Below, piece by piece: positions 1 to 7,607 of a stretch of DNA of 64,000 nt. A program made the position numbers and the translations under genes. The notes beneath the pieces are model-generated. The model ran no database searches and was not told the DNA's origin. It saw only the letters and a program-made list of their open reading frames with translations. Positions within the stretch are counted from its first letter, which is position 1, and every line of letters starts with the position of its first letter. Source of the DNA: Mycobacterium adipatum. GTDB taxonomy: Bacteria; Actinomycetota; Actinomycetes; Mycobacteriales; Mycobacteriaceae. The stretch covers positions 558,001-622,000 of the forward strand of contig NZ_CP015596.1 in the NCBI RefSeq assembly GCF_001644575.1, written 5' to 3'.

Positions 1-876
1 ACCGCGGTGGTGGTGCCCGGCACCGGCAGCAGCGTCAAGGACGGCTGGCTGGAAAGCGAGAACGCCACCAACCTGTATGACCAGATGCGCAGGGGCGACC
101 CCGATGAGACGACATCGGTGATCGCCTGGATGGGGTATGACGCCCCCGACAGCCCCACCGATCCGCGTATCGCCACGCCCGGGTTGGCCCGATCCGGCGG
201 CGACCTGCTGGCCGCCGATGTCAACGGACTGTCCGCCACCCATGAGGGCGGGCCCACCAATGTCACCGTCATCGGGCATTCCTACGGGTCGACGACGGTG
301 GCCGACGCGTTCGCCGGCAGCGGGATGAAGGCCGACAATGCGGTGCTGATCGGCAGCCCCGGAACGGATCTGGCCAACAGCGCGGCGGATTTTCACCTGC
401 CCGAGGGCGGCCAGGTCTACGTCGGTGCCGCCTCCAGCGACCCGGTGACCTGGCTGAGTCAGGCCGGCCCGCTGCCCGACATCATCAACCGGGAGCTGGG
501 CTATCCGCTGGGTCTGGAGGCCGGGCTCGGCCGGGATCCGGCCGGGGACGGTTTCGGCTCGGTGCGTTTCGACGCCGAGGTGCCCGGCCGCGGCGGCCTG
601 CCGGATTTCGGCGACCATTCCCGCTATTACGACGTGGGCAGTGAATCGTTGCGGGCGATGACCGATATCGCCAACGGTGACGGGTCCACCCTGGCCGATA
701 ACGGGCTGACCGCCGAGGGGCGCCGGCAGCCGCATATCGGCCTGCCCGATCAACTGGATCTGCCGGGTCTGCCCCCGATCGGCCTGCCCGACTGGGACAC
801 TCCGATACCCGGCACCCCTGCCCTCAATGACCCGGAAGGCGACCGTGGCACCGTCACCAATGACCACCAGTACTGA
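1..876 (+). CDS. DUF1023 alpha/beta hydrolase, C-terminal part (5' end outside window)
   Basis: The frame is open to the first base of the window, so the gene starts upstream and only about 291 C-terminal residues are visible. A nucleophile-elbow motif, GHSYGS, follows a buried strand (VTVI) near 269-288, and downstream a 'VLIGSPGTD' strand is typical of DUF1023 alpha/beta hydrolases. Many mycobacterial members carry an ESX-like helical N-terminal domain, which would lie outside the window. The 3' end overlaps the following lipoprotein gene, as in the M. tuberculosis Rv2079-lppJ pair. The substrate is unknown; a serine esterase or lipase activity is inferred from the fold only. Confidence 0.8.
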   Translation, partial: TAVVVPGTGSSVKDGWLESENATNLYDQMRRGDPDETTSVIAWMGYDAPDSPTDPRIATPGLARSGGDLLAADVNGLSATHEGGPTNVTVIGHSYGSTTVADAFAGSGMKADNAVLIGSPGTDLANSAADFHLPEGGQVYVGAASSDPVTWLSQAGPLPDIINRELGYPLGLEAGLGRDPAGDGFGSVRFDAEVPGRGGLPDFGDHSRYYDVGSESLRAMTDIANGDGSTLADNGLTAEGRRQPHIGLPDQLDLPGLPPIGLPDWDTPIPGTPALNDPEGDRGTVTNDHQY

Positions 877-1396
877 CCGTGCGCGCCGCCGGGCGACGCT
901 GTGTATCGCCGCCGTGGCCGGCGCACTACTGCTAGGAGGATGCGGGATGTTATCCGAGGGCAAGCCCAACCTTGACGGGCCGGAGATGAGCGACGAACAG
1001 ACCCGCGCCCAGGTGGTGGACCCGGCCAAGCGGCTGGTGCAGGCGGTCGGGCTGCAGCTGCGCGGCGCCGGTTTCCGGTTCTCGGCGTGCACCGATCAGG
1101 GGGTGGCGCCGTTCCGGGGGCTCGTCGAGATGGGATTCACCTTCCCCGACGGTGCTGACAAGGACGCCTACATCGAGCAGATCATCACCGCGATGAGCGC
1201 CGACGGTTGGCGCGACGGGGCCCCGGCCGGGAAGAAGCCCTATGGCCGCGCCATGCATCAGGGCGAGGTGATGGCGCTGGTGTCACCGAACCCCGACCAC
1301 CCGGACCGCGGGATCGTCGAGATCTACGGCGAGTGTCGCAACGCCGCCGACCACAGCGGTGAGGATGAGGATATCCGCGCCGAACTCACCGGTTAA
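860..1396 (+). CDS. LppJ-like lipoprotein
   Basis: The product is 178 residues from the ATG at 860, which overlaps the upstream hydrolase gene by 17 bp. An in-frame ATG at 827 exists, but the later start gives a standard signal peptide. Residues 1-30 are an Arg-rich n-region, a hydrophobic stretch and a lipobox LLGGC, so it is predicted to be lipidated on that cysteine and anchored outside the membrane. The mature part resembles M. tuberculosis LppJ (Rv2080): 'AQVVDPAK', 'GFRFSACTDQG' and a terminal 'GECRN' motif line up by eye. It is probably co-expressed with the hydrolase. No molecular function is known. Its 3' end overlaps the convergent EspC-like gene by 4 bp. Confidence 0.85.
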   Translation: MTTSTDRARRRATLCIAAVAGALLLGGCGMLSEGKPNLDGPEMSDEQTRAQVVDPAKRLVQAVGLQLRGAGFRFSACTDQGVAPFRGLVEMGFTFPDGADKDAYIEQIITAMSADGWRDGAPAGKKPYGRAMHQGEVMALVSPNPDHPDRGIVEIYGECRNAADHSGEDEDIRAELTG

Positions 1397-1707
1397 CGGC
1401 CCGGGATCTTGCACTTCTCGATCGCGGTGGCCGCGGCCTGATCCTGCGCCTCGTAACGCTGGGCTGCGCTATTCAGGTTGTCACCAAAGGTTTTCGCGGC
1501 GTCCGCGGCGGCGGTGGTGTCGGCGGCGACGGCGGCCTGGGCTTGCTGGCAGGCGCCGGCGGTCGCCAGCTGCGGGACCGCGGCGGCGGCCTCGCCCAGC
1601 GGGGCCTCGGCCCCCAGCGCGGCCAGGTCAGTGCCGGCGTGGGTGAAAGCGGTCGCCGCGCCGGCCAGCACCGCCGGGTCGACGATCAAGGTTTGGCCGC
1701 TGGTCAT
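1393..1707 (-). CDS. EspC-like type VII secretion target
   Basis: A 104-residue protein with two Ala-rich amphipathic helices and no signal peptide, of the size and composition of the EspC/DUF2580 'type VII secretion target' family. The start 'MTSGQTLIVDP' followed by 'LAGAATAFTHAG' matches the family's N-terminal pattern of a short strand-like segment before the first helix. Two Cys residues are present, one near the middle and one near the C-terminus. It is transcribed convergently to the LppJ-like gene and overlaps it by 4 bp. Export through an ESX system is inferred from family membership; no ESX machinery is in the window. Confidence 0.75.
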   Translation of the reverse strand: MTSGQTLIVDPAVLAGAATAFTHAGTDLAALGAEAPLGEAAAAVPQLATAGACQQAQAAVAADTTAAADAAKTFGDNLNSAAQRYEAQDQAAATAIEKCKIPGR

Positions 1708-1785
1708 ATCGCACGCCTTTCACTGGCACTTCCCTGATCTTAGTTCGGTGGGGACGGTGCTCGATGCGGGAAAACGGCGCGGCTG

Positions 1786-2613
1786 TCAGAGCTTGCGCGC
1801 TTGGATCGTGTAGGTCAGCGGGAGCCGTTCCGGGTTCTGGGCAAGCACGTACTCCCCTTCGTACTCGGCGCTTTCCACCATCGCGTCGCCCAACGCATTC
1901 CACGGCACCTCGCGGTGCTCCTCGAGCGCGGTGACCGTCAGCCCGGCGTCGGTGAGCGCGGTGAAGACCTCACCGAGGCCGTGGTTGAACGAGACGCCTT
2001 GCGGTGCGGACAGGACGCCCGCACCGCCGTAGGTGCTTTCCTCGGTGAAGGCGGTTCCTGCCGTTTCGAAGTAGGGGTAGTGCACCACCAGCAGATCGTC
2101 GGGCCGGGTGTCGCTGAGGGTGTCGAGCATGGGGTGGCCCTCGCGCATGAACAGCCGGCCGCCGGGCCGCAGCAGGCCCGCGACGACGGCCGCCCAGCGC
2201 CGGATGTCGGGGAGCCAGCAGATCGCGCCGATGCCGGTATAGACCACATCACAGCACTGGGTGCCGAGTGTTGCGACCGCGTCGTAGACATCGCCCTCGA
2301 CGAATGCCGCGTCGGCCGCCGTACGGGCTGCAAGATCCCGTGCGGCGGCGATCGCCGACGGCGAAAAGTCCAGTCCGGTCACCGATCTCGGCCCCAGCCG
2401 AGCCAGCGACACCGTGTCGGTGCCGATATGGCATTGCAGATGCACCACATCGAGATTCGCGATGTCCCCGAGTCGGGGCAGGTCATAGCGCACTACACTC
2501 GACAGATACCGGGGATCGTCGAAACCGGCGAGGTCGTACCCACCGGGAGCCACATGCAGCGGCACCCGGGCCTCCCAGTTGGCCAGATTCAGCGACCGCC
2601 AGTCTTCGACCAT
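1786..2613 (-). CDS. Class I SAM-dependent methyltransferase
   Basis: A 275-residue protein with a Rossmann-type SAM-binding core: motif I as 'VVHLQCHIGTDTVSLARLG' around residues 54-72, then 'VTGLDFS' (the acidic residue that would bind the SAM ribose) and 'FVEGDVYD'. This variant of motif I (QCHIGTDT) is common in small actinobacterial methyltransferases of unknown substrate. The ATG at 2613 is preceded by GAGAGGATGACCGC, a good ribosome binding site. It stands alone, with a 78-bp gap to the EspC-like gene downstream. Substrate not predictable. Confidence 0.85.
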   Translation of the reverse strand: MVEDWRSLNLANWEARVPLHVAPGGYDLAGFDDPRYLSSVVRYDLPRLGDIANLDVVHLQCHIGTDTVSLARLGPRSVTGLDFSPSAIAAARDLAARTAADAAFVEGDVYDAVATLGTQCCDVVYTGIGAICWLPDIRRWAAVVAGLLRPGGRLFMREGHPMLDTLSDTRPDDLLVVHYPYFETAGTAFTEESTYGGAGVLSAPQGVSFNHGLGEVFTALTDAGLTVTALEEHREVPWNALGDAMVESAEYEGEYVLAQNPERLPLTYTIQARKL

Positions 2614-3030
2614 GCGGTCATCCTCTCAGAGCGGGCCCGATGGTCGCGATGATTTTCGGCTCGCCCCAACCTAGGCGCCACGTGCGTCCGAGATTCCTTT
2701 TGTGTTGCCAGAGAAAATGATCGAACACACGTCAGCCGGTAGCGTCCTGTGCAGCGTCGTGCAGATTCCTCAACAACGGTTCCGATGTCGGGCGATGGCG
2801 TGGACCATGACCGAGTTGAGCACGACGCCCGCGATCCAGAGAGCGGCCATCCAAGCGGCACCGAATTGTGTTGAGTGGCGCGAAGACAGTGTCACGGCCG
2901 TTGGTCGCCAACGATCCCCCTGCGTGGACACCATCATCAAGAGCCCTGCCACCGACAGGACGTTGGACCGCTAAAGGGAAGAACTCCAACACAGTGTCCA
3001 TGGTCAGTGCTGGCAGGCAGACTCACGACC
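2614..3030. other. Intergenic stretch without a supported gene
   Basis: About 417 bp between the divergent methyltransferase and nuclease-like genes. GC is somewhat lower than in the flanking genes. A minus-strand frame at 2770-2952 contains one plausible hydrophobic segment ('ALWIAGVVLNSVMVHAIA') and could be debris of a membrane protein gene, but it has no start signal or family match that I recognise. Promoters of both neighbours must lie here. Confidence 0.5.
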
Positions 3031-3627
3031 GTGACCGACAACATGAAGTTTCGGCCAGGGCCCGCACTGGTTCTGACTGGTGACGAGCGCTTCAAAGGAC
3101 TCGACCTCACCGTCAAGGACTTCTGGTCATACGCTGCCAGAGACCTTCGCTCCAACGTCCTCCGCGGCGTTCTTGCGGAATGGCTTGTGGCGAAGGCCGT
3201 CGACGCGCCGGAACCCCGGCCTGAATGGGACGAGTTCGACGTCCTCACTCCGGCTCGCGTCCGTGTCGAGGTCAAGTCTTCTGCCTACCTACAGGCCTGG
3301 CCGCAGGGCGACCTGTCGAAGATCTCTTTCAGCGGCCTCCGCTCCCAGAAGTTGGGCCCCAAGAACCGCTATTCAGGCCAACGAACGTTTAACGCCCACG
3401 TCTACGTCTTCTGCCTCCAGACGGCGCAGTCACATGATGCCTACGATCCGCTGGACGTTTCGCAGTGGGCCTTCTACGTCCTGCCACGGTCCCGTGTTGA
3501 GTCGATTGGTTACCGAAGCATCGGGTTGGCGCGGATCGAAAGTGAGACGCAATGCGTCGGTTTCGGCGGCCTCGCCTCCGCAATCGATCAGGCAGTCGCG
3601 GACCCAATCCGGGACGCAAGCGAGTAG
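3031..3627 (+). CDS. Solitary PD-(D/E)XK nuclease-like protein
   Basis: I take the GTG at 3031 as the start (198 residues); an ATG four codons later is the alternative, and the open frame upstream to 2875 reads like non-coding sequence. The protein shows the restriction-endonuclease core: a helix with 'LAEWLVAKA', then 'EFDVLTP...VRVEVKSSAYLQAW', i.e. E ... D ... E-V-K, followed by a Lys-rich strand region and 'TFNAHVYVFCL'. This matches stand-alone actinobacterial PD-(D/E)XK proteins usually annotated as hypothetical. There is no methyltransferase or helicase partner nearby. It sits between a lone methyltransferase and the 3' end of tRNA-Leu, the usual side for integrated DNA. A nuclease role is inferred from the motif only. 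Confidence 0.6.
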   Translation: MTDNMKFRPGPALVLTGDERFKGLDLTVKDFWSYAARDLRSNVLRGVLAEWLVAKAVDAPEPRPEWDEFDVLTPARVRVEVKSSAYLQAWPQGDLSKISFSGLRSQKLGPKNRYSGQRTFNAHVYVFCLQTAQSHDAYDPLDVSQWAFYVLPRSRVESIGYRSIGLARIESETQCVGFGGLASAIDQAVADPIRDASE

Positions 3628-3684
3628 ACCCCCTCGCCACAGGCCCTGCAGCCGTCAGAACCAAGGATCACCACAAAACACAAA

Positions 3685-3712
3685 GGTCACGACCCATATC
3701 TGGATCGTGACC
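3685..3712 (-). terminator. Probable terminator downstream of tRNA-Leu
   Basis: GGTCACGA pairs with TCGTGACC across a 12-nt loop whose ends can add further pairs. On the minus strand the stem is followed by a T-rich run (TTTGTGTTTTG), giving a factor-independent terminator shape for the tRNA-Leu transcript. A second small hairpin (GGAGTTC / GAACTCC, 3722-3738) lies between it and the tRNA 3' end. Confidence 0.6.
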
Positions 3713-3744
3713 TAAGCGCCTGGAGTTCGTTGAACTCCTCACTG

Positions 3745-3827
3745 TGGGCGAAGGGGGACTTGAACCCCCACGTCCCGAAGGACACTGGCACCTGAAGCCA
3801 GCGCGTCTGCCATTCCGCCACTCGCCC
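3745..3827 (-). tRNA. leuT: tRNA-Leu (anticodon CAG)
   Basis: An 83-nt class II tRNA. The 7-bp acceptor GGGCGAG/TTCGCCC, the anticodon arm CTGGC-TTCAGGT-GCCAG (anticodon CAG), a long variable arm and the T arm GGGGG-TTCAAGT-CCCCC all fold. CCA is not encoded. It lies upstream of the fhaA operon, as leuT does in M. tuberculosis. Confidence 0.95.
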
Positions 3828-4121
3828 GAATGACCGCGCAACAGTATCACCACGGGCGCACCGGACCCAAACCCGTCCCGAGCGCGACGTTTCTGTGGCC
3901 GTTTCACCAGCCGGACCACGGAAACGTCACTCCCGGTGAACGGGCCAGAGCATGAGAACGCAATCGAGCTCAGCGCGCTGACCTGGGGCTATTCGTTTCT
4001 CAGAGATCTGTTGGTCACGCTTTTGCGCGATAGGCCGATAACATGCCTGTGAGCAGTGTGGCCAGAGCGACACGCGGCGCGGCGACCGACAACAGTGCGA
4101 CGAATGGGACGGGGCGGTGAG

Positions 4122-5525
4122 ATGGGTCTGGCAGACCGTATCGAACGGCGCCTCGAGTCGACCGTCGGCGACGCCTTCGCCCGGGTCTTCGGTGGGTCCA
4201 TCGTCCCGCAGGAGGTCGAGGCGCTGCTGCGCCGCGAAGCCGAGGCCAGGGCTCGTGACGTCGGCGGCGGCCGCATTTTGGCACCCAACGACTACGTCAT
4301 TACCCTCAGTGAGGCCGATTACCAGAAGGTGAGCGCCGACCCGGACCGGACGTCGACCACGTTCGCCCGTCACCTGGAGGGTTTCATTCACGACCAGGGG
4401 TGGCAAACGTATGGTGATGTGGTCGTCAGGTTTGAGCCATCGCCGAGCCTGCACACCGGACAGTTCCGCGCCCGTGGAGCGGTCAACCCAGACACCACCA
4501 ACCGCGAACCCGCACCAGCAGTACGAGACCGCGCGTCCACCGCAGAACCAGGAGTACCAGCGATGACCGACAACCCGAGCTACCGCGGCCAGGGACAGGG
4601 TCGGCCCGGCGACGACCAGTACGACGACCGGTACCGCCAGCACGAAGACGCCCGCGGCGGCTACCCGCAGGAGCAGGGCGGCTACCCCGAGCAGGGTGGC
4701 TACCAGCAGCGTCAGGGCGGCTACCCGGAGCACGGCGGCTACCCGCAGGAGCCCGCGGGTGGTTACCCGGATCAGGGTTACCCGCCGCCGTCCTACGAGC
4801 AGCGCCCGCCCGCCGGGTACGGCCAGCCGCCGGCCGGGTACCCCGACCAGGGTTACCGCCAGCAGCCGCCGCCGGCCGGGTACGGCCAGCCGCCGGCCGC
4901 ACCGCCGCCCGGCTACGGCGATTACGACTACGGCCGCCCGCCGGCGCGCCAGGATGACGGCTACGGCCGTCCGCCCGCCCCGCCGGCGCCCGGTTACCCC
5001 GATCAGGGCGGCTACCCGGACCAGGGTGGCTATCCCGATCAGGGCGGCTACGGCGGCCAGCAGTACGGCCGCGCCGACTACGCCGCCCCGCCCGCCCCGG
5101 CCGCACCTGATTACGGCCGCTACGGCGAGCCGCCGGCCCAGCCCGGTTACCCGGATCAGGGCTACGGCGAGCCCGCCGGCTACGACTACGGCGCTCAGCC
5201 GGCCGCTCCCGCGCCCTACGGCGGCGGCTACGGCGCCGCGGCGACCGTGACGCTGCAGCTCGACGACGGCAGCGGGCGCACCTACCAGCTGCGCGAAGGT
5301 GCGAACGTGATCGGCCGCGGCCAGGACGCTCAGTTCCGGCTGCCCGACACCGGTGTCTCGCGCCGTCACCTGGAGATCCGCTGGGACGGCCAGGTTGCGC
5401 TGCTGTCGGACCTGAACTCCACCAACGGCACCACGGTCAACAACGCGCCGGTGCAGGAGTGGCAGCTCGCCGACGGTGACGTGATCCGGTTGGGTCACTC
5501 CGAGATCATCGTCCGGGTCCACTGA
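4122..5525 (+). CDS. fhaA: FhaA: FHA-domain scaffold protein
   Basis: A 467-residue protein from the ATG at 4122 (MGLADRIERRLES); the longer open frame upstream is not needed. Three parts are visible: an N-terminal FhaA/DUF3662 domain (about 1-115), a long Gly/Tyr/Pro/Gln linker built of GGYP-x-QGGY-type repeats (about 150-375), and a C-terminal FHA domain with the phosphothreonine-binding residues G-R, S-R-R-H and S-T-N-G ('VIGRGQDAQF', 'VSRRHLEIRW', 'LNSTNGTTV'). In other mycobacteria FhaA is a substrate of PknA/PknB and binds the phosphorylated pseudokinase domain of the MurJ fusion, whose gene is also in this window. First gene of the cell-growth operon. Confidence 0.97.
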   Translation: MGLADRIERRLESTVGDAFARVFGGSIVPQEVEALLRREAEARARDVGGGRILAPNDYVITLSEADYQKVSADPDRTSTTFARHLEGFIHDQGWQTYGDVVVRFEPSPSLHTGQFRARGAVNPDTTNREPAPAVRDRASTAEPGVPAMTDNPSYRGQGQGRPGDDQYDDRYRQHEDARGGYPQEQGGYPEQGGYQQRQGGYPEHGGYPQEPAGGYPDQGYPPPSYEQRPPAGYGQPPAGYPDQGYRQQPPPAGYGQPPAAPPPGYGDYDYGRPPARQDDGYGRPPAPPAPGYPDQGGYPDQGGYPDQGGYGGQQYGRADYAAPPAPAAPDYGRYGEPPAQPGYPDQGYGEPAGYDYGAQPAAPAPYGGGYGAAATVTLQLDDGSGRTYQLREGANVIGRGQDAQFRLPDTGVSRRHLEIRWDGQVALLSDLNSTNGTTVNNAPVQEWQLADGDVIRLGHSEIIVRVH

Positions 5526-5607
5526 GCGTCGATCAGCTACGGCCCTTTAGGCCTCCCAGTATCGTGACGGCGGAACTCGCACGGAACCGGGACGGAGAGG
5601 ACGTCGG

Positions 5608-6075
5608 ATGCAGGGGCTAGTACTGCAGCTGACGCGTGTCGGTTTCCTGCTGCTGCTGTGGCTGTTCATCTGGTCGGTGCTGCGCATCCTGCGCACCGAC
5701 ATCTACGCGCCCACCGGCGCGGTCATGGTGCGCCGCGGCCTGGCGCTGCGCGGCTCGCTGCTACCCAAGGGCGAGCGGCGCCACATCGCCCGGCATCTGG
5801 TGGTCACCGAGGGCGCGCTCGCCGGTACCCGCATCACGCTGGGCAGCCAGCCGGTGCTGATGGGGCGGGCCGACGACTCGACCCTGGTGCTGACCGACGA
5901 CTACGCGTCGACACGGCACGCCAGGCTGTCACCGCGCGGGTCGGAATGGTACGTGGAGGACCTAGGATCGACCAACGGCACATACCTTGACAGGGCGAAG
6001 GTGACTACGGCGGTAAGGGTTCCGATGGGAACGCCGGTACGAATCGGCAAGACAGTGATCGAGTTGCGCCCGTGA
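5608..6075 (+). CDS. fhaB: FhaB (FipA): membrane-anchored FHA-domain protein
   Basis: 155 residues, the same length as the M. tuberculosis protein. One N-terminal membrane segment ('VGFLLLLWLFIWSVLRIL', about 11-28) is followed by a cytoplasmic FHA domain with G-R-A, 'STRHARLSP' and 'STNGTYL'. It recognises phosphothreonine and in M. tuberculosis links FtsZ and FtsQ in a PknA-dependent way. The ATG at 5608 is preceded by a GGAGAGGA sequence. The last four bases GTGA also form the start of pstP, so translation is probably coupled. Confidence 0.97.
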   Translation: MQGLVLQLTRVGFLLLLWLFIWSVLRILRTDIYAPTGAVMVRRGLALRGSLLPKGERRHIARHLVVTEGALAGTRITLGSQPVLMGRADDSTLVLTDDYASTRHARLSPRGSEWYVEDLGSTNGTYLDRAKVTTAVRVPMGTPVRIGKTVIELRP

Positions 6076-7607
6076 CACTGGTGCTCAGATACGCAGCGCG
6101 CAGCGACCGGGGTTTGGTGCGCGCCAACAACGAGGACTCGGTGTACGCCGGCGCCCGACTGTTGGCGCTCGCCGACGGCATGGGTGGGCACGCCGCCGGC
6201 GAGGTGGCCTCCCAGCTGGTGATCGCCGCGCTGGCCCACCTCGATGACGACGAGCCCGGCGGTGACCTGCTCAACAAGCTCAATGTGGCGGTGCACGAGG
6301 GCAACTCGGCGATCGCCGCGCACGTGGAGGCCGACCCCGAACTCGAGGGCATGGGCACCACGCTGACCGCGATCCTGTTCGCCGGCGGCCGACTCGGGCT
6401 GGTGCACATCGGTGACTCCCGCGGCTATCTGATGCGCGACGGCGAGCTGACCCAGATCACCAAGGACGACACCTTCGTCCAGACGCTGGTCGACGAGGGC
6501 CGCATCACCGCCGAGGAAGCGCACAGCCACCCGCAACGCTCGCTGATCATGAAGGCACTGACCGGCCATGAGGTCGAGCCGGCGCTGATCATGCGGGAGG
6601 CCAAGGTCGGCGACCGCTACCTGCTCTGTTCGGACGGACTGTCCGACCCGGTCAGCCAGGAGACCATCGCCGAGGCGATGCAGATCCCCGATGTCACCGA
6701 CGCCGCCGACCGGCTCATCGAGCTGGCGCTGCGCGGCGGGGGCCCCGACAACGTCACCGTGGTGGTCGCCGACGTCGTGGACTACGACTACGGCCAAACC
6801 CAGCCGATCCTGGCGGGTGCGGTCTCGGGCGTCGATGACGACACCATCCCGCCGAACACCGCGGCGGGGCGCGCCTCGGCATTCAACCCGAAACGCAACC
6901 AGCCCAAAAGGGTTGTCACACAGCCCGAGGAGCAACGACCGCCCCGCTCCAAACGCCGGATGCTGATCGCCGCAGTGGTGGTCCTCCTGGTGGTGGTGGC
7001 GGGGCTGACCATTGCCCGCGAGATCATTCGCAACAACTACTACGTCAGTGAGCAGGACGACACCGTCGCCATCATGCGCGGCGTGCAGACCTCGTTTCTG
7101 GGCCTGTCCCTGCAGGAGCCGTTTCTGGTCGGCTGCCTGAACGCCCGAAATGAGTTGTCGCTGATCAGTTTCGGACAGTCCAAGGATCCGCTGGACTGTG
7201 AGGTACTGCGCCTGCGGGACATCCGCGAGTCCGAGCGCGCCCAGGTCGCCGCCGGCCTGCCGGCCGGTTCGCTCGATGACGCGATCCGCCAGATCAACGA
7301 ATTGGCCCGGACGTCGCTGCTGCCGATCTGCGCGCTGCCGACCCGGACGCCGACCACCACCCCGAGCCCGACCCGGCCGCCGGCCGCCCCGTCGACCCCG
7401 CCGCCCAGCGCCGCCACCCCGCGCCCGGCCGGCCCGCCGCCCTCGACATCGACATCGGTCGCCCCGCCGCCGGCCACGCCCGGCCCGCAGACCCCGACCA
7501 CCGCCACCGCACCGCCACCGCCGCCGCGGCCCACCCCCTCCCCCACCGTCACGGCTTTGCCCCCACCACCGCCGGAGCCGGGCACCAATTGCCGGACGGC
7601 GTCATGA
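6072..7607 (+). CDS. pstP: PstP: PP2C-type Ser/Thr protein phosphatase
   Basis: 511 residues from the GTG at 6072, overlapping fhaB by 4 bp. Residues 1-240 are the PP2C domain: 'ANNEDSVY', 'LALADGMGGH' and 'GDSRGYL' carry the metal-binding Asp residues and 'RGGGPDNVTVVVADV' closes the domain. A juxtamembrane linker leads to one membrane segment ('MLIAAVVVLLVVVAGLTIA', about 297-315), then an extracellular part ending in a long Thr/Pro-rich tail (about 415-505). It is the single phosphatase that reverses PknA and PknB phosphorylation in mycobacteria. The ATGA junction with rodA suggests translational coupling. Confidence 0.97.
   Translation: MTLVLRYAARSDRGLVRANNEDSVYAGARLLALADGMGGHAAGEVASQLVIAALAHLDDDEPGGDLLNKLNVAVHEGNSAIAAHVEADPELEGMGTTLTAILFAGGRLGLVHIGDSRGYLMRDGELTQITKDDTFVQTLVDEGRITAEEAHSHPQRSLIMKALTGHEVEPALIMREAKVGDRYLLCSDGLSDPVSQETIAEAMQIPDVTDAADRLIELALRGGGPDNVTVVVADVVDYDYGQTQPILAGAVSGVDDDTIPPNTAAGRASAFNPKRNQPKRVVTQPEEQRPPRSKRRMLIAAVVVLLVVVAGLTIAREIIRNNYYVSEQDDTVAIMRGVQTSFLGLSLQEPFLVGCLNARNELSLISFGQSKDPLDCEVLRLRDIRESERAQVAAGLPAGSLDDAIRQINELARTSLLPICALPTRTPTTTPSPTRPPAAPSTPPPSAATPRPAGPPPSTSTSVAPPPATPGPQTPTTATAPPPPPRPTPSPTVTALPPPPPEPGTNCRTAS

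Noticed and set aside
2770..2952. 60-codon minus-strand frame with one hydrophobic segment
   Set aside because: No ribosome binding site and no recognisable family; kept only as a note on the intergenic stretch.
2614..3745. Island in tRNA-Leu with duplicated 3' end
   Set aside because: I looked for a second copy of the tRNA-Leu 3' sequence to the left of the nuclease gene and found none in the window.
4011..4042. Promoter of the fhaA operon (TTGGTC ... GATAAC)
   Set aside because: Spacing of 20 bp is too long and the match is weak; the true promoter cannot be placed by eye.
3927..5522. Long minus-strand open frame (531 codons) opposite fhaA
   Set aside because: It is antisense to a well-supported gene, its composition mirrors the GC-rich FhaA linker, and it has no domain or start signal.
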